Shown here: piece after piece, positions 38,621-49,605 of the stretch
How positions within the stretch are numbered: the stretch's first letter is position 1
Layout of the letters: each line of letters starts with the position of its first letter
NCBI RefSeq assembly: GCF_900109755.1
Contig: NZ_FOAR01000009.1
Span: forward strand, 1 to 64,000
Length of the DNA: 64,000 bases
Reading direction: 5' to 3'
DNA from: Pseudomonas agarici
GTDB lineage: Bacteria > Pseudomonadota > Gammaproteobacteria > Pseudomonadales > Pseudomonadaceae
Notes under the pieces: model-generated
Databases searched by the model: none
What the model saw: only the letters and a program-made list of their open reading frames with translations
Told to the model about the DNA's origin: nothing
Position numbers and translations under genes: made by a program

Positions 38621-39066
38621 GTCTGCTGCGTGAGCGTTATCGGGTTGATCTGATCGGGCTGCAGGCGGCCTGCGAGGCAAACTATGCCCGCTTGATGCGC
38701 CTGCTGCCCGAGATGCGCGACCCGCAGCGCCGCGCCCGGCGGATCGCCGTGACCCAGGGCGAGCAGATGCTCGGCGTACTGGCGTTGGAGGTCTTGCAGG
38801 ACAACCCTTACACCACCACTTTACTGGTTCGCCAGGAGCACAGCTTGCCCTGGTTGCCGGTGCCGCAGTTGCAGGTGCAGGTCTATCACGATGCGCGTAT
38901 GGCTGAGGTCATCAGCGCCGAACATGCCCGACGCTTTCGTAGCATTTATCCGTACCCGAACGCGGCCATGCACCAGCCGGACGAGAAGGCCCAGCTCAAC
39001 GTGTTCCTGGGCGAGTGGTTGAGCCATTGCCTGGCCTGTGGCCATGAATTTGAGGTAGTGCGCTAG
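38611..39066 (+). CDS. DUF1249 family protein
   Basis: About 151 residues from ATG 38611, which has GAGGGGG upstream and lies inside the end of nudF. Conserved DUF1249 blocks: RYRVDLIGLQAACEANYARL, RLLPEMRD and FRSIYPYPNAAMHQPDEK. It is almost always next to nudF and cpdA in gamma-proteobacteria; its function is unknown. The TAG stop is the first codon of the repeat at 39064. Confidence 0.88.
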   Translation: MVVGLLRERYRVDLIGLQAACEANYARLMRLLPEMRDPQRRARRIAVTQGEQMLGVLALEVLQDNPYTTTLLVRQEHSLPWLPVPQLQVQVYHDARMAEVISAEHARRFRSIYPYPNAAMHQPDEKAQLNVFLGEWLSHCLACGHEFEVVR

Positions 39067-39227
39067 TGGCCTGTACGGTGAGTTCGTTAGCTCAAGCTCG
39101 GATGCCATAAGTCCCTGGCCAAGGCGCTGTGACGAGTCATAGCCGGGCTATGGCGAGGAACAGCAACGCAGGCCAGGGATTTAGGGCGCCGAAATGGACT
39201 CATAGAACTCACCATACAGGCCACTAG
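39064..39227. repeat. MITE-like palindromic element, copy B
   Basis: A 164-bp element with 22-bp terminal inverted repeats differing at one position (TAGTGGCCTGTACGGTGAGT at the left, its complement at 39206-39227). Internal arms GTCCCTGGCC/GGCCAGGGAT and the stem CATAGCcggGCTATG make the whole element a long hairpin. The arms differ from copy A but still pair. It lies just after the DUF1249 stop. Confidence 0.85.
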
Positions 39228-39323
39228 GGTCTGTACGAGCTGTTTTCGAGCGAAGGCCAGGCATCGCGAGCCTGATTTCAACGCCACATGGGCGAGCGCA
39301 GATGCATTTCGTACAAAGCCTAG
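39224..39323. mobile_element. Small CTAG-flanked element (~92 bp) next to copy B
   Basis: The interval 39228-39319 is flanked by CTAG at 39224-39227 and 39320-39323. Its ends are near-inverted: GGTCTGTACGA at the left, and GGCTTTGTACGAAA as the complement of the right end. This fits a non-coding miniature derivative of an IS5-like element inserted at CTAG. There is no coding capacity inside. The remaining bases to the cpdA start (39324-39458) show nothing but the likely cpdA promoter region. Confidence 0.5.
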
Positions 39324-39458
39324 ATATATCGGACTAAATGTGAACTGTGCCCTGTTTCGCCATTTCCTCTTTGCAAGTTCCTCGATCATAATTGCGCCCT
39401 ATGCGTTTTGAACGAGCGGGTTCAAAACGGTCCCGCCGGTATTTCCCTGGAGAGCGCC

Positions 39459-40277
39459 TTGTCGAGCGTATCCACTCAGTCGGTCCCTGCTGATTCGGTG
39501 CTGTTGGTGCAGTTGTCCGACAGCCATCTGTTTGCCGAGGCGGACGGTACGCTGCTGGGCATGAACACCCGTGACAGCCTGCGACGGGTGATCGATTGTG
39601 TGCTGACCGAGCAGTGGCGGGTCGACCTGGTGTTGGCCAGCGGCGACCTGTCCCAGGACGGCACGCTGGCGTCCTATCAATGCTTTCGCCAGATGATCGG
39701 GAGCATTCCGGCCCCGGCTCGCTGGTTCCCGGGCAACCATGACCAATTGCATGAAATGGCTCAGGCGGCCCGTCACAGTGACTTGCTCGAGGCGGTGGTG
39801 GATATCGGCAACTGGCGCGTGACCCTGCTGGACTCCGCCGTGCCGGGCTCGGTGCCGGGGTATCTGCAGGACGAACAGTTGCGGTTGCTGGCGCGGTCGT
39901 TGAGCGAGGCGCCGCAACGTCATCATCTGGTCTGCTTGCATCACCATCCGGTGTCCATCCAGTGTGCCTGGATGGAACCGATCGGCTTGCGCAACCCAGA
40001 GGCCCTGTTCGCCGTGCTCGATCGCTTTCCCCAGGTGCGGGCGCTGCTCTGGGGCCATATCCACCAGGAATTCGACCAGCGGCGCAATGATGTGCGCCTG
40101 CTGGCTTCGCCCTCGACCTGTGTGCAGTTCGCGCCGGGTAGCGAAGATTTCAAAGTCGACGACAAGGCGCCGGGCTATCGCTGGCTGCGCTTGCATTCGG
40201 ACGGACGGCTGGATACCGGTGTTTCGCGGGTCCAGGGCTTCGATTTCAGTGTTGATTACGGCGGCGGCGGTTACTGA
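39459..40277 (+). CDS. cpdA: 3',5'-cyclic AMP phosphodiesterase
   Basis: Hydrolyses cAMP and so limits Crp/Vfr signalling. About 272 residues with class III metallophosphatase motifs in order: QLSDSHLF, ASGDLSQDG, PGNHDQ, HHHP and WGHIHQ. The start is taken as TTG 39459, because GGAGAG lies 6 bases upstream and the family N-terminus starts here; a TTG at 39408 has no such support. Confidence 0.9.
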   Translation: MSSVSTQSVPADSVLLVQLSDSHLFAEADGTLLGMNTRDSLRRVIDCVLTEQWRVDLVLASGDLSQDGTLASYQCFRQMIGSIPAPARWFPGNHDQLHEMAQAARHSDLLEAVVDIGNWRVTLLDSAVPGSVPGYLQDEQLRLLARSLSEAPQRHHLVCLHHHPVSIQCAWMEPIGLRNPEALFAVLDRFPQVRALLWGHIHQEFDQRRNDVRLLASPSTCVQFAPGSEDFKVDDKAPGYRWLRLHSDGRLDTGVSRVQGFDFSVDYGGGGY

Positions 40278-40438
40278 AATTTGCCGCCTGACACGGAAAA
40301 GCCGCACGACCCACCCCACACGCCACCAGGCAGTCGATCTACCCGTGAAGCCGCCAGCGCCGCCATGCAGCGGTGGGCTGCTCGCGCCACCAGTTCCCTG
40401 TAGAGTACGCTCTTTGGCTGCAGCACGGAGAGCTCTGC

Positions 40439-41047
40439 ATGTCGGCGTCGATCTTGTATATCCACGGTTTCAACAGCTCGCCCGAGTCGAACAAGGCCAC
40501 TCAATTGACCTCGGTGATGAGCCGCCTGGGCCTGGGCGAGCTGTTACGGGTCCCGGCCCTGCACCATCATCCACGCCAGGCCATGTGCCAGTTAGAGGCC
40601 GCCATTACCGAACTCGGTCGCCCGCTGCTGGTCGGCAGCTCGCTCGGCGGCTACTATGCGACTCACTTGGCTGAACGCCATGGTCTGAAGGCCCTGTTAG
40701 TCAATCCGGCAGTCAGCCCGCACAGGATGTTCGACGGTCGTCTCGGCCCACAGCAGAACCTCTACAGCGGCGAGTGCTGGGAACTGACCCTCGACCATGT
40801 GACGGCCCTGGCCGAACTGGAAGTACCGGCGCCCCTAGACCAGCACCGATTTCAGGTATGGTTGCAAACGGCCGATGAAACCCTGGATTATCGCGCGGCC
40901 CAACAGTATTACCGCGCGTGTGCCTTGCGTATCCAGGCCGGCGGCGACCATGGTTTTCAGGGCTTTGCCCGACAATTACCGGCGTTGCTCGGCTTTGCCG
41001 GCATCGCTGCCGATAAGTACCAAGCGATTGATTTCTCCGCACTTTAG
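40439..41047 (+). CDS. yqiA: YqiA-type alpha/beta-hydrolase esterase
   Basis: A 202-residue small esterase. It has the oxyanion motif LYIHGFNSSPESNKA, nucleophile elbow VGSSLGGYYA (Ser in GSSLG), and late His in GGDHGFQGF. In E. coli it acts on short acyl esters; its biological substrate is unknown. It sits in the conserved slot between cpdA and parE. ATG 40439 has GGAGAG upstream. The 161 bp before it show no feature beyond that site. Confidence 0.88.
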   Translation: MSASILYIHGFNSSPESNKATQLTSVMSRLGLGELLRVPALHHHPRQAMCQLEAAITELGRPLLVGSSLGGYYATHLAERHGLKALLVNPAVSPHRMFDGRLGPQQNLYSGECWELTLDHVTALAELEVPAPLDQHRFQVWLQTADETLDYRAAQQYYRACALRIQAGGDHGFQGFARQLPALLGFAGIAADKYQAIDFSAL

Positions 41048-41075
41048 AGAATGACTCCTATTCATAGACGACTGA

Positions 41076-42991
<1,916 letters not shown>

Positions 42992-42992
<1 letters not shown>

Positions 42993-43981
42993 TGCGCGGA
43001 GCACTGGCGGCGCTGTGGCTGCTCGTCGCATGGCCGGCGTTCGCCGATTCGAGCACGCAGCTCAAGTTTACCGAGCTCAAGTTGTTGTCCGAGCATCCGG
43101 TCGAAGGCATGCGTGGCGGCAATCTGTCCGGGCTGGCGCGGTGCGGTAAGACTTTGTGGACGGTCTCGGACCGCGATGACGACCTGCTCTATCGGCTGGA
43201 CATCTCGGACCGGGTCTGGCGGGCCGAGGGCGTGCACTTGGAGGTGCCGTCGATACCGGACAGCGGTTTGCCCAAGGATTTGCAGGTGCCGGCTTCGTTA
43301 AATCGCGGTGGCGATCTGGATTTCGAAGGGGTGAGCTGCGATGACGCGGGTAACCGTTATATCGTCAGCGAGTCCCATGCGACGGTATTGAAAGTACCCG
43401 TCAGCGGCGAGCCGCAGTGGCTCAAGATTGCTCCGAACCTGGTACGTCAGGCGCGAGATAATGAGATGTTGCTGCATTTCAATGCAATCTTCGAGGGCCT
43501 GGCCGTCAACCCGAAAGGCGATCGGATCTGGTTGGCCGCCGAACGCGAGCGCCGTGGCCTGTTGCAGATCAAGCGCCGGCAAACGAGGTGGGACTGCGAT
43601 GGCGCCTGCGTGCTGTTCAGTGAAGGCGGTAGCGAGATGCAACCGCCGCAGTTCCCCAATGCCAAGGCGGGCAGCCGGGACTTTGCCGATTTGTCGCTGT
43701 TCAATGGCAAGCTGTTCACCCTGGAGCGCAATGCCTACAGGATCTGTCGTCGTAACGTGCGCGACGGGCAGGTCGAGCACTGCTGGTCGTTTGCCGCCGA
43801 AGCGCTCGCGGCCCCGCGCCTGTACCCACAGAACTACGGGCTGGCCGAGGCCCTGGTGGTGGATGCCGAAGGAGCCTGGATTGGCCTGGATAACAACAAC
43901 GGTGCCCGCGCCGATGGCGAGACCCGACCGATCGTCTGGCGCTTTGCCGCGCCGCAAGGCGGTTGGAGCGCCAGGCCATGA
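42992..43981 (+). CDS. Exported phytase-like beta-propeller protein (esterase-like)
   Basis: 329 residues with a Sec signal peptide (LAALWLLVAWPAFA, cut after Ala18). The mature part is the 'esterase-like activity of phytase' family: GGDLDFEGVSCDDAGNRYIV, NAIFEGLAVNPKGDRIWLAA, YGLAEALVVDAEGAWIGLDN. Catalytic function is unproven. It is translationally coupled to parE upstream and overlaps the protease-like gene by 4 bp. The same arrangement occurs in other pseudomonads. Confidence 0.82.
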
Positions 43982-44496
43982 GTCAGCCGCCTGGCCGGCG
44001 TGCTGGACGTGTATTGATGATGTTGGCCTGGTGCGCCGGGTTGTTTCTCGCCACGCGCTTTTTCGGACAGTGGCAGCAGCACCAGGAAAACCCCAACAAA
44101 GTCATCGTCTCGCAACAGGGCGATGGTTACATAGACGTCCAACTGACGGGTAACGGCCAGGGGCATTTTGTCGCCGACGGCCTGATCAATGGCGTGCCGG
44201 TGGTGTTCATGCTCGACACCGGGGCCACCGACGTGGCTATTCCCACTGAGGTGGCGGATCGCCTGAGGTTGGAAAGAGGCCTGCCGGTCACCTTGAGCAC
44301 CGCGAACGGGCGGGCCGAGGGCTACCGGACCCGGCTCGACCGCGTGCAACTGGGTGATATCGTCCTGCGCGATGTCAGGGCGCTGGTGGTGCCCGGCTTA
44401 GGTGGCGAGCAGGTATTGTTGGGCATGAGTGCCTTGAAAAAACTTGAATTCACCCAGCGTGGCGGCACCTTGCTGCTGCGCCAGACAACGAACTGA
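43978..44496 (+). CDS. Membrane-anchored retropepsin-like aspartic protease
   Basis: 172 residues. One N-terminal membrane segment ([18 protein letters not shown]) is followed by a periplasmic domain with the active-site motif [14 protein letters not shown] and late LGMSALKKL, typical of the clan AA family TIGR02281. Such proteins work as dimers, each giving one Asp. Substrate unknown. It lies between parE and parC, 10 bp before parC. Confidence 0.85.
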   Translation: MSQPPGRRAGRVLMMLAWCAGLFLATRFFGQWQQHQENPNKVIVSQQGDGYIDVQLTGNGQGHFVADGLINGVPVVFMLDTGATDVAIPTEVADRLRLERGLPVTLSTANGRAEGYRTRLDRVQLGDIVLRDVRALVVPGLGGEQVLLGMSALKKLEFTQRGGTLLLRQTTN

Positions 44497-44506
44497 TGAG
44501 GCCCGC

Positions 44507-46765
44507 ATGAGCGATTCCCTTGATCTCAGCCTGGATGGCGTGGAACGCCGGTCATTGGCTGACTTCACCGAACAGGCCTACCTCAACTACTCCATGTACG
44601 TGATCATGGACCGTGCGCTGCCGCATATCGGCGATGGCCTGAAACCGGTACAGCGGCGGATCGTCTACGCCATGAGTGAGCTGGGGCTGGATGCCGACGC
44701 CAAGCACAAGAAGTCCGCGCGGACCGTGGGTGACGTGCTCGGTAAATTCCACCCTCACGGCGATTCGGCCTGCTACGAAGCCATGGTGCTGATGGCGCAG
44801 CCATTCAGCTACCGCTACACGTTGGTGGATGGCCAGGGTAACTGGGGGGCACCGGATGATCCCAAGTCCTTCGCCGCCATGCGTTACACCGAGTCGCGGC
44901 TGTCGCGCTATTCCGAAGTGCTGCTCAGTGAGCTGGGCCAGGGCACCGTGGACTGGGTGCCGAACTTCGACGGCACCCTTGATGAGCCTGCCGTATTGCC
45001 GGCTCGTTTGCCGAACATCCTCCTCAATGGCACCACCGGCATCGCCGTGGGCATGGCCACCGATGTGCCGCCACACAACCTGCGGGAAGTGGCTAACGCT
45101 TGTGTGCACCTGTTGGACCAGCCTGATGCGGGTGTCGAAGAGTTGTGCAAATTCATTCCCGGCCCGGATTATCCGACCGAAGCCGAGATCATCACCCCGC
45201 AAGCCGACCTGCTGAAGATCTACGAAACCGGACGTGGTTCGGTGCGTATGCGGGCGGTCTATCGCATCGAGGATGGCGATATCGTCGTGCATGCGCTGCC
45301 GCATCAGGTCTCCGGAGCCAAGGTGCTGGAGCAGATTGCCGCGCAGATGCAGGCCAAGAAGTTGCCGATGGTCGCCGATCTGCGAGATGAATCCGACCAT
45401 GAGCATCCCTGCCGGATCGTGATCATCCCGCGTTCCAATCGGATCGATCTCGATGAGCTGATGCAGCATCTGTTCGCCACCACCGACCTTGAGTCCAGCT
45501 ATCGGGTCAACATTAATATCATCGGCCTGGATGGCAAACCGCAGTTGAAGAACCTGCGCACCTTGCTGGTGGAGTGGCTGGCGTTTCGGGTCAACACCGT
45601 CCGTCGCCGCCTGAAGTTTCGTCTGGACAAGGTCGAGAAGCGCCTGCACCTGTTGGACGGCTTGCTGATTGCCTACCTCAACCTGGATGAAGTGATCCAT
45701 ATCATCCGTACCGAGGAACACCCGCGAGCCAGGCTGATCGAGCGTTTCGCCCTCAGCGAGATCCAGGCCGATTACATCCTCGACACCCGCTTGCGCCAGT
45801 TGGCGCGGTTGGAAGAGATGAAGTTGCGCGCCGAGCAGGATGAACTGCTCAAGGAGCAGGCCAAGCTGCAAGCGCTGCTGGCCAGCGAAACCAAGTTGAA
45901 GAAACTGGTGCGCAGCGAACTGCTCGCTGACGCGCAAACCTATGGCGACGACCGTCGTTCGCCGATCGTTTCCCGTAGCGAAGCCAAGGCACTGTCGGAA
46001 AACGAATTGATGCCCGCCGAGCCGGTCACGGTCGTTTTGTCGGAAAAAGGTTGGGTTCGCTGTGCAAAAGGCCATGATATCGATGCCACGGGCCTGTCCT
46101 ATAAGGCCGGCGATGGCTTCAAAACCTCGGCGGCGGGGCGCTCCAACCAGTTTGCGGTGTTTATCGACTCCACCGGTCGCAGTTATTCGTTGGCGAGCCA
46201 CACGTTGCCTTCGGCGCGTGGTCAGGGTGAACCGCTGACGGGGCGCCTGACACCGCCGCCAGGCGCCGGCTTCGAATGTGTGCTGTTGCCAGAAGATGAG
46301 GCGTTGTACGTCATCGCTTCCGATGCCGGGTATGGTTTCGTGGTCAAGGGTGAAGATCTGCAGGCGAAGAACAAGGCGGGCAAGGCGCTGTTGAGCCTGC
46401 CCACTGGTTCCAAGGTGATGCTGCCCAAGCCGGTGACCGATCGCGAGCAGAACTGGCTGGCGGCGGTGACCACTGAAGGCCGCCTGCTGATCTTCAAAAT
46501 CAGCGACCTGCCACAACTGGGCAAGGGCAAAGGCAACAAGATCATCGGTGTCCCCGGTGAGCGGGTTGCCAGTCGTGAAGAGTACGTCACCGACCTGGCG
46601 GTGATCCCGGACGGTGCGACGCTAATATTGCAGGCCGGCAAACGCACCTTGTCGCTCAAGGCCGATGACCTGGAGCACTACAAGGGTGAGCGTGGGCGAC
46701 GTGGCAATAAACTGCCACGAGGCTTCCAGCGGGTCGATGCATTATTGGTAGAAGCTGGCAATTAA
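44507..46765 (+). CDS. parC: DNA topoisomerase IV subunit A
   Basis: DNA breakage-reunion subunit, partner of ParE. 752 residues. Quinolone-determining region starts near [15 protein letters not shown] and includes [14 protein letters not shown]; the Ser of HGDSACYE is the usual wild-type residue for quinolone sensitivity. The catalytic Tyr is in [14 protein letters not shown] 44507 matches the family N-terminus; the longer frame from 44444 overlaps the preceding gene. Confidence 0.97.
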   Translation: MSDSLDLSLDGVERRSLADFTEQAYLNYSMYVIMDRALPHIGDGLKPVQRRIVYAMSELGLDADAKHKKSARTVGDVLGKFHPHGDSACYEAMVLMAQPFSYRYTLVDGQGNWGAPDDPKSFAAMRYTESRLSRYSEVLLSELGQGTVDWVPNFDGTLDEPAVLPARLPNILLNGTTGIAVGMATDVPPHNLREVANACVHLLDQPDAGVEELCKFIPGPDYPTEAEIITPQADLLKIYETGRGSVRMRAVYRIEDGDIVVHALPHQVSGAKVLEQIAAQMQAKKLPMVADLRDESDHEHPCRIVIIPRSNRIDLDELMQHLFATTDLESSYRVNINIIGLDGKPQLKNLRTLLVEWLAFRVNTVRRRLKFRLDKVEKRLHLLDGLLIAYLNLDEVIHIIRTEEHPRARLIERFALSEIQADYILDTRLRQLARLEEMKLRAEQDELLKEQAKLQALLASETKLKKLVRSELLADAQTYGDDRRSPIVSRSEAKALSENELMPAEPVTVVLSEKGWVRCAKGHDIDATGLSYKAGDGFKTSAAGRSNQFAVFIDSTGRSYSLASHTLPSARGQGEPLTGRLTPPPGAGFECVLLPEDEALYVIASDAGYGFVVKGEDLQAKNKAGKALLSLPTGSKVMLPKPVTDREQNWLAAVTTEGRLLIFKISDLPQLGKGKGNKIIGVPGERVASREEYVTDLAVIPDGATLILQAGKRTLSLKADDLEHYKGERGRRGNKLPRGFQRVDALLVEAGN

Positions 46766-46828
46766 GCCTGTTTCGAGCGTTTGTCCTGGCTTTTTTACCG
46801 CAGGGCCGACGTTGCACACTGGAGTCAC

Positions 46829-46855
46829 GGCGCATATTCACGGATGATATGCGCC
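46829..46855 (+). terminator. Hairpin after parC
   Basis: GGCGCATAT (46829-46837) pairs perfectly with ATATGCGCC (46847-46855), followed by TCTTG. It probably ends the parE-parC transcript. A T-run (TTTTTT) lies earlier, at about 46792-46797, and does not follow this stem. Confidence 0.55.
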
Positions 46856-46941
46856 TCTTGGGTACCCGCGTGGCGGAGTGTTCAAACGAATTTTCTGAAT
46901 CAGACTGTGGCATGCCTTGTGGCGGCCACCTGGATGGGATG

Positions 46942-47649
46942 ATGACTGTTCTGCGCCTTCCTCTTATGTTGCTGCTCACCAATGTACTCGGTTTGGCCGG
47001 TTGCAGTGTTCAGCAACCCGTTTCTTTGTATCAATTGGACGGTGGCACGCCGGGCCAACCTCAACAAAGCGCGGGTATGTTCGTGGTTCTGGGGCCTGTG
47101 TCTCTGGCAGATTACCTGCAACGCGAAACGCTCCTGCAACGTCAGCCAGATGGCAGCCTGACAGCGGCGACCGATGGTCGCTGGGCGGGCAGCCTGTCTT
47201 CGGACATCAATCAGTTGCTGGTTCGGCAACTGGCCTGGCGCCTGGATAGCCAGCGGGTGGTGCTGTCACCGGCGACGCCGGGCGCGACGCCGGATGTGCA
47301 GGTGCTGCTATCGATTACCCGCCTGGACTCCGGTGCCCAGCAGCCGGCGATCCTGGACGCGCAATGGCGCCTGCTCGACCGTCGTGGCCAGGTGCGCGAT
47401 AACCGCATCGTCCACCTTGAGCAGCAACATGCCGGCACGTCGGCGGCGCAGGTCCAGGCCCAGGGTGAGCTATTGCAGCGCCTGGCCGAGCAGATGAGCG
47501 TGGCGCTCAAGCCATTGGCCAACCAGCCACCGCTGGTAGAGGTGCGCAAACCTGCTGCGGCGGCTCCGGCTAAACAGACCGAACCGGACAAGCCGAAGAT
47601 CCCGATGGTTTCGCCGATCCGCACGGATATGGAAGTGTTTCGTTTCTGA
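46942..47649 (+). CDS. PqiC/YmbA-type ABC-transport auxiliary lipoprotein
   Basis: About 235 residues. Lipoprotein signal LRLPLMLLLTNVLGLAGC with lipobox LAGC. The body matches the PqiC/YmbA family: LYQLDG, VVLGPVSLADYLQRETLLQR, GRWAGSLSSDINQLLVRQL. In other bacteria such lipoproteins partner MCE-type (PqiAB) lipid transport systems, but no MCE gene is nearby. The start may be the Met at 46939 or 46942. The C-terminal 40 residues are Pro/Ala/Lys-rich and of low complexity. Confidence 0.75.
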   Translation: MTVLRLPLMLLLTNVLGLAGCSVQQPVSLYQLDGGTPGQPQQSAGMFVVLGPVSLADYLQRETLLQRQPDGSLTAATDGRWAGSLSSDINQLLVRQLAWRLDSQRVVLSPATPGATPDVQVLLSITRLDSGAQQPAILDAQWRLLDRRGQVRDNRIVHLEQQHAGTSAAQVQAQGELLQRLAEQMSVALKPLANQPPLVEVRKPAAAAPAKQTEPDKPKIPMVSPIRTDMEVFRF

Positions 47650-47931
47650 AGTGATTGCCAGACAACAAAAAGCCCGCATCAGAGTGCAATGTTGTTTATT
47701 TAAGCGTGATCACTGAACTTAGCGAAATAGGTGGCGTTCGGACAAGTCTGCTCGCCACCAGACCACGCGGCGCCAAACATTGCTGATGGATAATCTTATG
47801 CCTCGTGCCAGTGCTGGCCGAGTTTTTCACCCTGGGCTGGTTAATGGCCTAGCAGAGTTGCTGGGTTTACTCATCCTTGATCACAGAACAAGGTGAATAA
47901 ACGCCAGATTGTTCACGATTGGTCGCGGCAC
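47650..47931. other. Unassigned 282-bp intergenic segment
   Basis: No convincing gene. It holds a near-perfect direct repeat TGATCACTGAAC (47707-47718) / TGATCACAGAAC (47878-47889), an inverted pair GTGGCG/CGCCAC around 47730-47760, and AACAAAAAGCCCGC near 47671. The last looks like one half of a minus-strand terminator whose GCGGGC partner arm is missing. It could be a remnant insertion or a small RNA locus. Confidence 0.4.
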
Positions 47932-49473
47932 TCAGGCTCGCGTTTCATGCATCCGCGCCAGTTGGCGTTCGAGCATCGACGGATAAGGCTCCATCAAGCG
48001 TTCCACGCAGCACGCACCTTCAGGGCTGGCAATCGGACGGATACGTGCGCGCTGGCGGATCAGTGGGTCGTCGCTGATCTGGCGCTCCACCAGCAGCAGG
48101 TTGCGGCTGTGCTGTGACAGCGCCAGGGCATCCTGCGCGGTTTCGGTCAGCAGCAAGTCGATCTGGCTCATGCCGAACAGCTCGTCACCCAAGGTCAGGC
48201 CCAACTGCAGTTGCAGGGTGATGCCACTGTCGGCGACTTCGATCTGTAACTGGTGACCCAGCGCCCTGAGCAATTCACCACAGCAGATGGCATTGGTCAG
48301 GTAGTCGTCGCCGCTGTCCTCGCTATGGAACAGCATCAGCGTACTGCCGTCATTCAAGGTATGCAGTTCGCTCTGGTACAGCGAGGCAGCCTGGTCCAGG
48401 CAGTCGCGATAACGTTCCAGCAATTCGGTCAGGCGCGTGCGTGGCAGGCGACGTAGCTGATCCTGGGCGCCCAGTTGTACCGCGAGCACGGCGCTGTGCC
48501 GGGGTTGCGCGGGGGCTGATGGCTGGGGCCTTGGCGCAGCGGCCATGGCACCGGGCGGACTTTCCCGCAGGTCGGCGAACGGATCTTCTTCGTCCAGGTC
48601 CAGATCGTCTTCGGTAGCGCTGACGATAGGCCGCGATGCTGGCTTGGGCAGCGGCACCGTGGCGCTTTCGTCGAAGCTCGGGTCACGCAGGTTGCGGACC
48701 TGAAAGGCCGGCTCATCGGGCTCTTGATCGTAGTCGCCCTCGTCGTAGTCGATGGGCGCTTCGGGCTCGGGTTCCGGCTTGACCGGGGCAAAGCGCGAAT
48801 GCAGTTGGCGGGCGAGGTCGCCGATTTCGTCCTGGCGCTGAGTGGCCGGGGTGTGTTCGTCCATGTCCCGCAACCAGACCCGCAGTTGCAGCAACGGCGT
48901 GGAGATATGCCGTCCCAGGCGCAGGCTCAAGGCCAGGGCCAATGCCAGCAGGATCGCACTGAGAATCCCCATGCTTTGTAGACTGATGGTCATTGGCTGC
49001 TGGAACTGGGCCATGTCCAGACTGATCCGCAGGTTACCGGCGGTCATCTCCTGGAAGGTGATCTTGGTCTGGTAGACCCCTTCGGTCTCCCCCAACAGGC
49101 CGCTTTTGGGCCGTTGGCCGGCCTCGGCGAGGATCCGGTTATCGACGCTGTAGATCGCCGCGTGGGCCACCAGCGGGTTTTTCGTCAGGTTGTTGAGCAG
49201 CACGTTGAGGCTGAGAATGTCGTTGGACACCAGCAGCTCGGTCGCCGATGTGGCGGTCTGAGTGGTCAGGCTCTGCCCAAGGGCATCGGCCTGCTGGTGC
49301 ATGGCTTCCTTGAACTGCAATCCCATCACGCACGCGTAGATGACCAGCGCCAGCGCGACAAGAATCACGTTGTGGCTGGCGATACGCAATGCAAGCGGTA
49401 CACGGCGATGACGCAATGCCCGGAAGATCAGCAGGAAGAAGTTATCGGTTTTGACTGGCGTGGGCCGGTTCAC
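47932..49473 (-). CDS. AhpA/YtjB (SMP) family inner-membrane protein
   Basis: 513 residues. First membrane helix at about 28-52 (ASHNVILVALALVIYACVMG), a periplasmic sensor-like region, second helix at about 168-190 (MGILSAILLALALALSLRLG), then a HAMP-like start (LQLRVWLRDMDEH). An acidic disordered stretch leads to a C-terminal domain that resembles a cyclase fold without recognised catalytic residues. The family is nearly always divergent from serB, as here. Function unknown. Confidence 0.72.
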   Translation of the reverse strand: MNRPTPVKTDNFFLLIFRALRHRRVPLALRIASHNVILVALALVIYACVMGLQFKEAMHQQADALGQSLTTQTATSATELLVSNDILSLNVLLNNLTKNPLVAHAAIYSVDNRILAEAGQRPKSGLLGETEGVYQTKITFQEMTAGNLRISLDMAQFQQPMTISLQSMGILSAILLALALALSLRLGRHISTPLLQLRVWLRDMDEHTPATQRQDEIGDLARQLHSRFAPVKPEPEPEAPIDYDEGDYDQEPDEPAFQVRNLRDPSFDESATVPLPKPASRPIVSATEDDLDLDEEDPFADLRESPPGAMAAAPRPQPSAPAQPRHSAVLAVQLGAQDQLRRLPRTRLTELLERYRDCLDQAASLYQSELHTLNDGSTLMLFHSEDSGDDYLTNAICCGELLRALGHQLQIEVADSGITLQLQLGLTLGDELFGMSQIDLLLTETAQDALALSQHSRNLLLVERQISDDPLIRQRARIRPIASPEGACCVERLMEPYPSMLERQLARMHETRA

Positions 49474-49605
49474 TGAGCGCGGCTCTTTTGTCCGTGAAGT
49501 TGACGCGCAGTATAGCGAGAGGCCCTAGGCCGGCAAAGCGCTGACGGTGCCGATGGTCACTGAAAGTGCGTAGAATGCGACTTTTTTAAGCAACGGGGGT
49601 GCGCT

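Noticed and set aside
39087..39389. 100-codon minus-strand frame after the DUF1249 gene
   Set aside because: It runs through repeat copy B and the CTAG-flanked element and ends in neither a known domain nor a good start context.
44552..46516. 654-codon open frame antisense to parC
   Set aside because: Shadow of ParC. No ribosome binding site or protein motif.
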